Positions 1-6,878 are shown, numbered from the stretch's first letter. The stretch is 12,267 nt of DNA from Azoarcus sp. (GCA_031268685.1 JAIRWW010000077.1:1-12267), one strand, 5' to 3'. Made by a program: numbers and translations. The notes: generated by a model from the sequence alone, not told the origin.

Positions 1-5
1 CAGAA

Positions 6-120
6 GCCAAGTCGCCAAGTCGCCAAGTCGCCAAGTCGCCAAGTCGCCAAGTCGCCAAGTCGCCAAGTCGCCAAGTCGCCAAGTCGCCAAGTCGCCAAGT
101 CGCCAAGTCGCCAAGTCGCC
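6..120. repeat. Perfect 8-bp tandem array, 14 copies
   Basis: The octamer GCCAAGTC is repeated 14 times without a single mismatch (6-117), followed by a 3-nt partial unit. The bases before position 6 do not fit the unit, so the whole array lies in the window. Eight is not a multiple of three, so a read through it cycles through all frames (A-K-S-P-S-R-Q-V in period 24). No frame on either strand has a stop inside the array. Perfect identity points to recent expansion by slippage, and copy number may vary between strains. I cannot tell whether it lies at the end of a gene entering from the left or is purely intergenic; the three + strand frames close at about 127, 137 and 174. Confidence 0.97.
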
Positions 121-241
121 TTCGTAGACATACCTGAAATTATTTGTCTCATTATACACTTCCTCCGTTATTGATGATATTTGCCGCTTCCTTCCATTAC
201 GCAGATGTCAAGCCCGCATTTAATCCATAAGTGCATAAAGG

Positions 242-364
242 CTATTGACCAGGAATGGACTGAGACTTGTTTTGGATGACCATATCAACAGGTGTGCGCC
301 AGTTCATGTTTTTGCGCGGCCATAAGTTGATGAGCATAGTTGCGTTATCCAGGGAATCGCGGGA
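242..364 (-). pseudogene. Possible IS30-like transposase C-terminal remnant
   Basis: A 40-codon minus-strand frame is bounded by stops and ends at the TAG at 242-244. It contains the peptide LWPRKNMNWRTPVDMV. IS30-family transposases often end with a similar PRK-x-L-(N/G)-x-x-TP motif, so this may be the tail of a decayed element. A second minus-strand frame at 423-488 ends with a related peptide, LNWRTPADMIAQN. Resemblance is by eye over fewer than 20 residues, no start codon or upstream catalytic region is present, and the call is tentative. Confidence 0.25.
270..306. repeat. Diverged 37-bp direct repeat, copy 1
   Basis: This segment matches 439-475 at 33 of 37 positions; all four differences are transitions. 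The most conserved part is the last 18 nt (CAGGTGTGCGCCAGTTCA). Read on the minus strand both copies give NWRTP(V/A)DM, so the similarity may come from duplicated coding sequence rather than a non-coding repeat. Confidence 0.9.
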
Positions 365-438
365 CTAAACAAGTAGTCGAACGATTTGTAGGGCTTGGTC
401 AAGGTAATATCCTTTGCAGCCACTACGTTAAATCTGAA

Positions 439-475
439 TTTTGGGCGATCATATCAGCAGGTGTGCGCCAGTTCA
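439..475. repeat. Diverged 37-bp direct repeat, copy 2
   Basis: Partner of 270-306, with 4 transitions in 37 nt. The flanking sequences on both sides are unrelated, so the duplication is sharply bounded. On the minus strand this copy gives NWRTPADMIAQN and then a stop at 423-425. Confidence 0.9.
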
Positions 476-519
476 AGCAGCAGTTCGGCTACCAGGGCAT
501 GTCCGGCAAACTGCCTGGC

Positions 520-539
520 GGGACGATTGCCATCGTCCC
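520..539. repeat. 8-bp-stem palindrome after the antidote gene
   Basis: GGGACGAT (520-527) and ATCGTCCC (532-539) are perfect inverted repeats around the 4-nt loop TGCC. It lies about 20 nt beyond the stop of the minus-strand antidote gene, where a terminator would sit, but no T-run follows on the minus strand, so an intrinsic terminator is not supported. Positions 525-546 match 6278-6299 at 19 of 22 positions, suggesting membership of the same repeat family. Confidence 0.7.
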
Positions 540-560
540 CTGCGAGAAACACCGCCCGCC

Positions 561-863
561 TCAGGTGTGGGCAGGCACGGCAACCAGCTTGACGCCCAGC
601 GCCAGCGCCACCTTCAACACCGTGCCGAAACTGGGATTCCCCTCGCCGGAGAGGGCTTTATAAAGACTTTCCCGTCCCAGACCAGTCTCTTTCGCCAGTT
701 GCGTCATACCGCGCGCGCGCGCCACTTTACCCAGCGCCTTGACGATGAAGGCCGGATCGTCCCCGGCTTCTTCAAAGCAGGCTTCGAGGTAATACTGAAT
801 GGCTTCCTCGCTGTCGAGGTGCTCGGCGCTGTCCCAGCGGCGCAGTTTCGGTTTTTTGCTCAT
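561..863 (-). CDS. HTH antidote of a HigBA-like toxin-antitoxin module
   Basis: A 100-aa basic-to-neutral protein. By family knowledge it resembles the 'putative addiction module antidote' group (HI1420-like, Xre/Cro-type HTH). The HTH spans about residues 53-80, including the stretch MTQLAKETGLGRESLYKAL, followed by PSFGTVLKVALALGV, which is typical of this family. It would bind and neutralise the toxin and repress the shared promoter. The start at 863 is fixed by a GGGAG Shine-Dalgarno-like sequence within the end of the toxin gene, and only 3 nt separate the two genes. Toxin-first order is as in HigBA. Length is normal for the family and the frame is intact. Confidence 0.9.
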   Translation of the reverse strand: MSKKPKLRRWDSAEHLDSEEAIQYYLEACFEEAGDDPAFIVKALGKVARARGMTQLAKETGLGRESLYKALSGEGNPSFGTVLKVALALGVKLVAVPAHT

Positions 864-866
864 GGC

Positions 867-1163
867 TCAAACTCCCAGATTCCGCGCCAGTTTCAGCGCG
901 GTTTTAATGTCCGTGGCCTGAGTGGACTTATCGCCTCCCGCCAGCAGGAGATAGATTTCCAACCCCACGCGCTTGAAATAGATGCGATACCCCGGCCCGT
1001 AGTGGATGCGCATCTCGGAGACGCCTTCCCCTACCTGCTCGCAATCCCCGAAATGGCTTTCTTCCGCCCGGTCAATGCGCACCTGAATGCGCGCCGCCGC
1101 CCTTGGATCGCGCAGCGCGGCAAACCAGTGGTCGAAGGTTTCCGTGGTCTGGATCGTGTTCAT
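867..1163 (-). CDS. RelE/HigB-like (Gp49 family) toxin
   Basis: A 98-aa protein of the type II 'addiction module killer' group (HI1419-like, RelE/ParE superfamily). Characteristic segments are FDHWFAALRDPRAAARI near the N-terminus, then GVSEMRIHYGPGYRIYF and LLLAGGDKSTQATDI, which are the core strand and C-terminal motif of this subfamily. Such toxins usually act as ribosome-dependent mRNA interferases, inferred here from family only. A longer open frame extends upstream, but the ATG at 1163 gives the standard family N-terminus and lies just after a good -10 box. The antidote gene follows after 3 nt. The module is divergent from gspE, with 163 nt between their starts. It appears intact. Confidence 0.92.
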   Translation of the reverse strand: MNTIQTTETFDHWFAALRDPRAAARIQVRIDRAEESHFGDCEQVGEGVSEMRIHYGPGYRIYFKRVGLEIYLLLAGGDKSTQATDIKTALKLARNLGV

Positions 1164-1170
1164 CTGCCCG

Positions 1171-1198
1171 ATTGTATCCTGCTTTATACAGAAAGCAA
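1171..1198 (-). promoter_or_regulatory. Candidate promoter and operator of the toxin-antitoxin module
   Basis: On the minus strand TTGCTT (1198-1193) and TACAAT (1176-1171) are spaced by 16 bp. The -10 box ends 7 nt before the toxin ATG, so transcription would start at or next to the start codon. An inverted repeat TGCTTT/AAAGCA (1180-1197) fills most of the spacer and overlaps the -35 box, as expected for an operator bound by the HTH antidote. A second TATAAA-like hexamer at 1188-1183 lacks a good -35 partner. Confidence 0.5.
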
Positions 1199-1326
1199 GG
1201 CGGTGCTTGACACCGCCCGCAATTCGGGCGTCATCGTCCTGTCCCCGCAAACTTTGCCGCGATCCCTGCGTGGCTGGCGTCGCTTTTCCTGTAGACTCGC
1301 CGCATTTACGTAATACTGCCTTGCCA

Positions 1327-3069
1327 ATGGCTTCCCTGCCTCCAGCCACTACGACGACCACTCCAAGCGCACCGCGTCTGGGCGAATTGCTTGTGCGTCT
1401 CAACCGCTTGTCGGTGCGCGATCTCGAACAAGCGCTGGCGGCACAGGGCGAAATAGGCGACTTGCTCGGCAGAGTCCTGGTACGGCTGGGGCTGCTCACC
1501 GAAACCGATATCGCCCGCGTCCTGAGCGTACAGCTTCGCCTGAAACTGGCGAAGACCGAGGATTTCCCCAAAGCGCCCATGCAGGTTCCCGGCATCGAAC
1601 CAGATTACCTCCTCGCGCATTCCGTGCTGCCGCTGGGGATAGAAGACGGCAAGCTCTATGTGGCGATGGCGACGCCGCAAGATGAATTCACTATCAAAGC
1701 CCTGCGGCTGGCGACGGGGCTGCGGATCAGGCCGCGGGTGGCGGTCGAGGGCGAATTGCGCGCCGCGCTCGAACACTTGTACGCACAGCCTGGGGAAAGC
1801 GATGGCGACGGCGATGGCGGGGAAGACCCGGCTTCGTTCGATTTCGCGGACGGCGACAGCGAATTCGTCGAGCATCTGAAAGACTTGGCGAGCGAAGCGC
1901 CAGTCATCCGCTTCGTCAACCAGATCATCGCTAAGGTCATAGATTTGCGGGCTTCGGATATCCATCTCGAACCTTTTGAAGATGGGCTGCACGTGCGCTA
2001 CCGGATAGATGGCGTATTGCAAGAAGCAGAAAAAGCCGACGCTTCGCTCGCGGCGGCGGCAACTTCCCGCATCAAACTCATGGCGCACCTGAATATCGCC
2101 GAACGGCGGCTGCCACAGGACGGGCGGATCAAAAACCGCGTCCAGGGGCACGAGCTGGATTTGCGCGTCTCCACGCTGCCCACGGTGCACGGCGAAAGCG
2201 TGGTAATGCGCGTGCTGGATCGCGCCAGCATCCGGCTGCAACTCGAAGACATGGGGTTTTCGCCCGATACGCTGGAGCGTTACCGCGCACTGATCGAGCG
2301 TCCGCACGGCATCCTGCTTGTCACCGGCCCCACCGGCTCAGGAAAAACCACCACGCTTTACGCTTCGCTGGCCAAGCTCAATGCGGGCGCGCTCAAAATT
2401 CTCACGGTCGAAGACCCCGTGGAATACCAGCTCTCCGGCATCAATCAGGTGCAAGTGCAAGCGCAAATCGGTATGAGCTTTGCCAACGCGCTGCGATCCA
2501 TCCTGCGCCAAGACCCGGACATCATCATGATCGGGGAAATGCGCGACACTGAAACCGCGCAGATCGCCGTACAGTCGGCGCTGACCGGCCACCTCGTGCT
2601 ATCGACGCTGCACACCAACACAGCGGCGGGGGCCATCACCCGTCTCGAAGATATGGGCGTGGAGCGCTACCTCATTACGTCGTCTGTGAACGGCGTAATT
2701 TCGCAACGGCTGCTGCGCCGCCTCTGCCCGCAGTGCCGCAAGCCTGTGGCGCTGGCCGCCAGCGCAATGCAAAAAACCGGCCTCGCGCGTTTCATGCCGC
2801 CCGGCGCTAACACCGCTTATGTGGCGGGCGGCTGCGCCGCGTGCAAACACACGGGCTATCTTGGGCGCACATCCATCCATGAGCTGTTCGTAATGGATGC
2901 CGCCGCGCACGAAGCCATCCTCGGCGGCGCGGACGCTACCACGCTTCACAATGTCGCGCGCCGGGGCGGCATGTTGACGCTCTACGAAGATGGCCTGCGC
3001 AAAGTGGCGGCTGGTATCAGCTCCATGGAAGAAGTGCTGCGCGTAACGCAGGATCAAAGCGATGCCTGA
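1327..3069 (+). CDS. gspE: Type II secretion ATPase GspE
   Basis: A 580-aa cytoplasmic hexameric ATPase that powers pseudopilus assembly. The N-terminal MshEN/GspE-N domain covers about residues 15-150 (LGELLVRLNRLS, VRLGLLTETDIARVL). An acidic Gly/Asp linker (about 158-180) leads to the catalytic core. Walker A is GPTGSGKTT at 334-342. Walker B is DIIMIGEMRD around 398-407 (GEMRD where GEIRD is commoner). The His box TGHLVLSTLHTN follows. A zinc-binding tetracysteine is seen as C467-x2-C470 and C503-x2-C506. The frame stays open upstream to 1087, but that part is antisense to the toxin gene and has no family resemblance. ATG 1327 gives a normal length although no clear Shine-Dalgarno precedes it. 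I found no convincing promoter in 1164-1326; a perfect TTGACA at 1207-1212 lacks a -10 partner. The end overlaps gspF by 8 nt. Confidence 0.97.
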   Translation: MASLPPATTTTTPSAPRLGELLVRLNRLSVRDLEQALAAQGEIGDLLGRVLVRLGLLTETDIARVLSVQLRLKLAKTEDFPKAPMQVPGIEPDYLLAHSVLPLGIEDGKLYVAMATPQDEFTIKALRLATGLRIRPRVAVEGELRAALEHLYAQPGESDGDGDGGEDPASFDFADGDSEFVEHLKDLASEAPVIRFVNQIIAKVIDLRASDIHLEPFEDGLHVRYRIDGVLQEAEKADASLAAAATSRIKLMAHLNIAERRLPQDGRIKNRVQGHELDLRVSTLPTVHGESVVMRVLDRASIRLQLEDMGFSPDTLERYRALIERPHGILLVTGPTGSGKTTTLYASLAKLNAGALKILTVEDPVEYQLSGINQVQVQAQIGMSFANALRSILRQDPDIIMIGEMRDTETAQIAVQSALTGHLVLSTLHTNTAAGAITRLEDMGVERYLITSSVNGVISQRLLRRLCPQCRKPVALAASAMQKTGLARFMPPGANTAYVAGGCAACKHTGYLGRTSIHELFVMDAAAHEAILGGADATTLHNVARRGGMLTLYEDGLRKVAAGISSMEEVLRVTQDQSDA

Positions 3070-4306
3070 ATTCGTCTGGCAGGCCGCCAAAGCCGATGGC
3101 AGCGTGCGGGAAGGCAAGGTATCCGCCGCCAGCCGCGAGGCGGTCAGCCGTCAATTACTGGGACAGGGCCTGACGCCGCTTAAGGTCGTGGAAGCAGCCG
3201 CTCCCGATGCCGGACGCATCGCCCCCGTATCCGCTACAAGCAAATCCACCGCATTTCGCGGGCGCGACAAAGGCATAAACAGTACCGACATCCGCTTGCT
3301 CACCACTGAACTGGCGGTCATGCTGCGCGCCGGGCTGCCGCTCGATCACGCTTTGCGGGTGCTGATCGGCATGGCGTCCCGGCCTTCGGTGGGCGCGCTG
3401 CTGAACGACATATTCAAATCGGTCAAGGCCGGGCGCGGCTTGTCGCAAGCGCTTGCGCCGCATCGGGCGCTGTTCGGCGACTTCTATATAAACATGCTGC
3501 GTTCCGGCGAAGCTGGCGGCCAACTCGCCGAGGTGCTCGACCGCCTCGCCGAGCACCTCGAACGCATTCGGGCGCTGCGCGAATCGGTGATCTCTGCCTT
3601 TATCTACCCGGCAATTCTTGTCTTTGTCGCGGTGATTTCGGTCATTCTCATGCTCGGCGTTGTCGTGCCGCAGTTCGAGACGCTATTCAGCGATCTGGGC
3701 GACGCCCTGCCTGCGCCGACCCGCATCATCGTAGCCGCCGGGCATTTTTTCTCCGATTGGTGGTGGGCGATGATGCTGGCCGCGGCAGTGCTCATACCCG
3801 CCCTGCGCCGCTGGCTCGCCACGCCCGCCGGACGAGCCTGGCGCGACAACAGCCTGTTGAAGCTGCCGATACTCGGCGCTGTGGCGCAGAAATACGAAGC
3901 GACCCGCTTTACTCGCAGCATGGGCACATTACTGGGCAATGGCGTGCCCATCGTCACCGCGCTCCGGATAGCGGCGGACACTATGTCGAACTACCGGCTG
4001 CATGCGGCCATGGAAGGGGTGATCCCGGCAATCAAACAAGGCGGACGGCTGGCCGAAGCCTTGCAGGCGACGGGCCTTTTCACGCCGCTGGCGCTCAACA
4101 TGGTGCGCCTCGGCGAAGAAACCGGACGGCTGGACGCCATGTTGCTGGAGCTGGCGCGAGTCCAGGACGGCGAAGTCGAAACAGGCATCAAGCGCTTGAT
4201 CGCCCTGCTTGAACCGCTGCTGATCCTGATCCTGGGCGCGGCCATCGCTTCGATCATCGTAGCCATCCTGCTCGGCATTCTGTCGGTCAACGAATTGGCG
4301 GGATAG
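3062..4306 (+). CDS. gspF: Type II secretion inner-membrane platform protein GspF
   Basis: A 414-aa polytopic protein of the GspF/PilC/TadC family and the expected length for it. It contains two repeated T2SSF helical domains, at about residues 78-200 and 283-405. Both show the family pattern in which a hydrophobic helix ends the domain. Membrane segments are visible near 175-203 (IYPAILVFVAVISVILMLG), 232-248 and 385-407 (LLILILGAAIASIIVAILL). Signature pieces include TTELAVMLRAGLPLDHAL, NMLRSGEAGG and MVRLGEETGRLD. GspF docks GspE and GspL at the inner membrane. The ATG overlaps the gspE stop and AGGA (3050-3053) sits 8 nt upstream, so gspE and gspF are translationally coupled. No other T2SS gene follows directly; the next gene is unrelated. 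Confidence 0.97.
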   Translation: MPEFVWQAAKADGSVREGKVSAASREAVSRQLLGQGLTPLKVVEAAAPDAGRIAPVSATSKSTAFRGRDKGINSTDIRLLTTELAVMLRAGLPLDHALRVLIGMASRPSVGALLNDIFKSVKAGRGLSQALAPHRALFGDFYINMLRSGEAGGQLAEVLDRLAEHLERIRALRESVISAFIYPAILVFVAVISVILMLGVVVPQFETLFSDLGDALPAPTRIIVAAGHFFSDWWWAMMLAAAVLIPALRRWLATPAGRAWRDNSLLKLPILGAVAQKYEATRFTRSMGTLLGNGVPIVTALRIAADTMSNYRLHAAMEGVIPAIKQGGRLAEALQATGLFTPLALNMVRLGEETGRLDAMLLELARVQDGEVETGIKRLIALLEPLLILILGAAIASIIVAILLGILSVNELAG

Positions 4307-4523
4307 CGTCCGGCAAGGCGCTCGAAAAACGCCAGCCGCCGACATTTCAGCATCTCGCCACAGCGGCGTGAGCATCTTGTTGTCGACTCGGCTGCAATAG
4401 CCGATTTCGATTCTCGATAAATGTCTGTAACCCTTATGAGCATTGGCAGTCATGAGGATTTCGCCTATGTGGACCCACGGGGAATTAAAATACAGCGCTC
4501 GAAATCCGAGGGAAAACCGGACG

Positions 4524-6140
4524 ATGGCGATTTCAAATAACAAGCTTCCCATCAACCTCAACGATCTGCTGCATCAGCGGACGGTCGAGGGCGAGCGTAT
4601 CGAATACAAGGCTGGGTGGAATCCCGATGCGATCATCCCTACCCTGTGCGCATTCGCTAACGATTTCGAGAATCTGGGTGGCGGCTACATAATCATCGGG
4701 CAGGACTGCGACGACAACGGCCAGCCCATATTCCCGCCAGTTGGACTGCCTGCCAACAAAATCGACAAAATCCAGCGCGAACTGCTGATGCACTGCCAAC
4801 TGATCCAACCGCCGTATTTTCCAGTCTTGAGCCTTGAAGTGGTCGAGGGCCGCAAGCTGATCGTGCTGCGGGCGCCCGGCGGACAAACCCGGCCCTACAA
4901 AGCGCCGGGAGCAGTCACGGCGAAGAACAAAGTCTGGAAGTACTTCATTCGCCGGTACAGCAGCACTGTAGAAGCCAAGGGCGACACCGAACAGGAACTG
5001 CTGAGCCTGGCCGCCAAGGTGCCTTTCGACGACCGTTTCAAGCAGTCGGCACACATCGGCGATCTGTCCAAGCCCTTGATGCAGGATTTTTTGCAAGAGG
5101 TGGGCAGCGCGCTAGCGGCGGATACACCCCGGCTTTCGGTCGAGGCGCTGGGGCGGCAGATGAATGTAGCGGGCGGCCCCGCCGAATCGCCATGGCCCAA
5201 GAATGTGGGCCTGCTGTTCTTTAATGAGACGCCGGAACAGTTTTTCCCCGGCGTGCAGATCGACGTGGTGTGGTTCCCCGAAGACGCGGGCGGTGATCGC
5301 TTCGGCGAGAAAATTTTCAAGGGGCCGCTGGCGCGGATGACGCGCGAAGCATTGAGCTATATCCAGCGCAACTATCTGCACGAAACGGTGATCAAGCATT
5401 CCGACCGGGCCGAAGCCACGCGGGCCTGGAATTTCCCCTACGCCGCCGTCGAGGAGGCCGTGGTCAATGCCGTATTCCATCGATCCTACGAGGAGCGCGA
5501 ACCTATCGAGGTGCGCATCAGCCATGACGAGTTAGTGGTCGTCAGTTACCCCGGCCCGGACCGGTCGGTCCGGATGGGAGACCTGAAAGCGGGCCGAGCT
5601 GTCAGCCGCCGCTACCGCAACCGGCGCATCGGTGAATTTCTGAAGGAACTGGAGATGACCGAGGGCCGATCCACCGGTATCCCGAAAATCCTGAAGGCAA
5701 TGGCGGCCAACGGTTCCCCCGCGCCACTGTTCGAGACGGACGATGACCGCAGCGCCTTCACCATCCGACTGCCATGCCATCCTTTGGTGCTCATCCCCAC
5801 GGCAAACTACCCGCAAGCTACCCCGCAAGTCACCCCGCAAGTCACCGTCCGGGATCTCTTTCACGCCGCCTACGGGCCGCAAGTTACCCCGCAAGTTACC
5901 CCGCAAGTTGGGGCGCTGCTTGCGCGGCTCGATGACGAAGCGACCCGGCAGGCTATGCAGGATGCCTTGGGGCTGGCCGACAGGGAGCACTTCCGCAAGA
6001 CTTACCTGGTGCCCGCGCTGGAATTGGGCATGATCGAAATGACCCAGCCCGACAAACCCAATAGTCGCAGTCAACGTTACCGGCTAACGGCCAGCGGACG
6101 GCAGTGGCTGGCAGCGAATTCCGATAACGGCTCGCATTGA
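4524..6140 (+). CDS. AlbA/Schlafen-type ATP-binding protein with RecG-like C-terminal ATPase fold
   Basis: A 538-aa protein. The AlbA_2 (Schlafen AlbA-like, putative DNA-binding) domain lies at about residues 20-150, with EGERIEYKAGWNP, AFANDFENLGGGYIIIGQD and YFIRRYSSTVEA. A GHKL-type HATPase_c_4 domain lies at about 300-415, with the N-box VEEAVVNAVFHRSY and the G-box RIGEFLKELEMTEGRSTGIP. A TPQV repeat linker (about 430-462) follows, then a C-terminal winged-helix-like region. Such proteins are often named 'RecG-like helicase' but lack helicase motifs. They are treated as putative regulators and are frequent in accessory DNA; true function is unknown. ATG 4524 is preferred over upstream in-frame starts because GAGGGA (4508-4513) precedes it and the family N-terminus starts here. 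It separates gspEF from gspG, and a horizontal insertion is likely. Confidence 0.9.
   Translation: MAISNNKLPINLNDLLHQRTVEGERIEYKAGWNPDAIIPTLCAFANDFENLGGGYIIIGQDCDDNGQPIFPPVGLPANKIDKIQRELLMHCQLIQPPYFPVLSLEVVEGRKLIVLRAPGGQTRPYKAPGAVTAKNKVWKYFIRRYSSTVEAKGDTEQELLSLAAKVPFDDRFKQSAHIGDLSKPLMQDFLQEVGSALAADTPRLSVEALGRQMNVAGGPAESPWPKNVGLLFFNETPEQFFPGVQIDVVWFPEDAGGDRFGEKIFKGPLARMTREALSYIQRNYLHETVIKHSDRAEATRAWNFPYAAVEEAVVNAVFHRSYEEREPIEVRISHDELVVVSYPGPDRSVRMGDLKAGRAVSRRYRNRRIGEFLKELEMTEGRSTGIPKILKAMAANGSPAPLFETDDDRSAFTIRLPCHPLVLIPTANYPQATPQVTPQVTVRDLFHAAYGPQVTPQVTPQVGALLARLDDEATRQAMQDALGLADREHFRKTYLVPALELGMIEMTQPDKPNSRSQRYRLTASGRQWLAANSDNGSH
5810..5909 (+). repeat. In-frame TPQV-coding repeat blocks
   Basis: Two blocks of a 12-nt unit (ACC CCG CAA GTy) lie in the linker of the AlbA-type protein. 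The first encodes QATPQVTPQVT and the second PQVTPQVTPQV, separated by the 11 residues VRDLFHAAYG plus flank. The first block uses GTC for valine and the second uses GTT, so each block is homogeneous within itself. This points to independent expansion of each block by slippage. Similar TPQV linkers are known in this protein family. Confidence 0.85.
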
Positions 6141-6249
6141 GTCAGCCGCAATTCCGGTCGCGCCAGCATCCGGCTTTTCTTTCAATTCAAAGACATTTCG
6201 GACTCAAGCCCCTACGGCCCGCGCCAACCCGACACTCACCCAGTATCAG

Positions 6250-6269
6250 GGCAGGCACGGGGGCCTGCC
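6250..6269. repeat. 7-bp-stem hairpin beside the long palindrome
   Basis: GGCAGGC (6250-6256) pairs with GCCTGCC (6263-6269) around a 6-nt loop. GCCTGC can alternatively pair with GCAGGC at 6334-6339, which would enclose the long hairpin at 6276-6330. The preceding word GGGCAGGCACGG recurs exactly at 569-580, inside the end of the antidote gene. Confidence 0.75.
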
Positions 6270-6274
6270 TCTAC

Positions 6275-6331
6275 GCGGATTGCCATTGTTCCCTACGAGG
6301 GGGACATGCGTAGGGAACGATAGCAATCCGC
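6275..6331. repeat. Long inverted repeat, 23-bp stem
   Basis: The arms at 6275-6297 and 6309-6331 pair over 23 positions with two mismatches, around an 11-nt loop (AGGGGGACATG). Both mismatches would be G-U wobbles in one of the two transcripts, which suggests selection on RNA or hairpin structure, or a recently mobilised palindromic element. There is no trailing T-run, so it is not a standard terminator. It looks like a REP/MITE-type element; a related 22-bp stretch lies at 525-546. Confidence 0.88.
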
Positions 6332-6358
6332 CCGCAGGCTCGAACACGCCGCCAATAT

Positions 6359-6387
6359 TTGTCCAGAGTTTCCCTAAAGCCTACAAT
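6359..6387 (+). promoter_or_regulatory. Candidate sigma-70 promoter for the gspG block
   Basis: TTGTCC (6359-6364) and TACAAT (6382-6387) are separated by exactly 17 bp. Predicted transcription starts near 6394, leaving a leader of about 40 nt before the gspG ATG at 6435. That leader has no obvious Shine-Dalgarno but includes a small CTGTA/TACAG inverted repeat. This would let the gspG-to-GspC-like block be expressed independently of gspEF despite the inserted gene. Confidence 0.45.
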
Positions 6388-6434
6388 CCGCTGTCCGCCC
6401 TGTATGGGCGTAATTACAGCCCAAATCAAACGCC

Positions 6435-6878
6435 ATGAACCATTCCGCATTTCCCCGTAATCCCCTTGCCAGCCGCCAAGCGGGCTTTACCCTTCTCGAA
6501 CTGCTCGTAGTGCTGGCCATCCTCGCCCTGCTCGGCGGGCTGGTCGGCCCCAAGGTTATGAACCAGCTTGGCGGCGCCAAGACGAAAACCGCCAAGACGC
6601 AAATCGAGTCTCTCGAAAATGCCTTGCAAATGTTCAAGATCGATGTCTTTCGCTATCCGAGCACGGAGGAAGGTCTGCATGCGCTGGTGATGCCCCCTTC
6701 CGCTACGCCGGGCTGGAATGGCCCATATCTCGAAAAGAACGCCGTACCCCAAGACCCGTGGGGCAGAAATTATTTTTATGAATCGCCTGGAAGGCACGGC
6801 GACGTCGATATTTATACCCTGGGCAAGGACGGCTCCCCCGGCGGCGATGGCGAGAATGCCGATGTCGGCAATTGGTGA
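6435..6878 (+). CDS. gspG: Major pseudopilin GspG
   Basis: A 147-aa prepilin. Its leader of 17 residues ends in RQAG and cleavage would be G17|F18, followed by FTLLELLVVLAILALLGGLVG with the conserved Glu at +5 and a long hydrophobic helix. The globular part has MFKIDVFRYPSTEEGLHALV, GWNGPYLEK and the DPWGRNYFYESPG segment. It ends with GGDGENADVGNW, the classic GspG calcium-binding loop and C-terminus. After processing by the prepilin peptidase (not encoded here) it polymerises into the periplasmic pseudopilus. It is the first gene of the second T2SS block, and its 3' end overlaps the start of gspH. Confidence 0.97.
   Translation: MNHSAFPRNPLASRQAGFTLLELLVVLAILALLGGLVGPKVMNQLGGAKTKTAKTQIESLENALQMFKIDVFRYPSTEEGLHALVMPPSATPGWNGPYLEKNAVPQDPWGRNYFYESPGRHGDVDIYTLGKDGSPGGDGENADVGNW

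Larger units (their letters stand above)
121..560. other. 440-nt segment without an intact gene
   Basis: The first part (121-300) is visibly more AT-rich than the rest of the window. I see no RNA gene and no coding frame with a plausible start and family resemblance. It holds two diverged copies of a 37-bp sequence, short minus-strand frames that may be the tails of a decayed transposase, and an 8-bp-stem palindrome at 520-539. It looks like a scar region between the octamer array and the toxin-antitoxin module. Confidence 0.7.
6141..6434. other. Intergenic segment between the AlbA-type gene and gspG
   Basis: 294 nt without a supportable gene. The centre (6249-6339) holds two hairpins described separately; the last 80 nt contain a candidate promoter for gspG. 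I see no strong intrinsic terminator after the AlbA-type gene: the CCGG...CCGG pairing before the TTTTCTTT at 6176-6183 is only 4 bp. Confidence 0.7.

Noticed and set aside
6..120. CRISPR array
   Set aside because: The 8-bp units are directly contiguous with no spacers, and no cas-like gene is present.
454..560. Minus-strand frame after the antidote gene ending in AELLLELAHTC
   Set aside because: It looks protein-like for about 30 codons but has no plausible start, overlaps the antidote end and contains the palindromic repeat; probably chance or a remnant.
340..1313. Overlapping + strand open frames, including one of 290 codons
   Set aside because: They are antisense to the clearly recognisable toxin-antitoxin pair and show no family resemblance.
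4459..4491. TAAAAT box before the AlbA-type gene as a promoter
   Set aside because: There is a reasonable -10 at 4486-4491 but no -35-like hexamer at a usable distance.
3929..4561. Minus-strand 210-codon frame opposite gspF and its 3' flank
   Set aside because: Most of it is the mirror of gspF coding. The part at 4330-4453 has a faint lyase-like pattern (LSRIEIGYCSRVD), too weak to call a gene.
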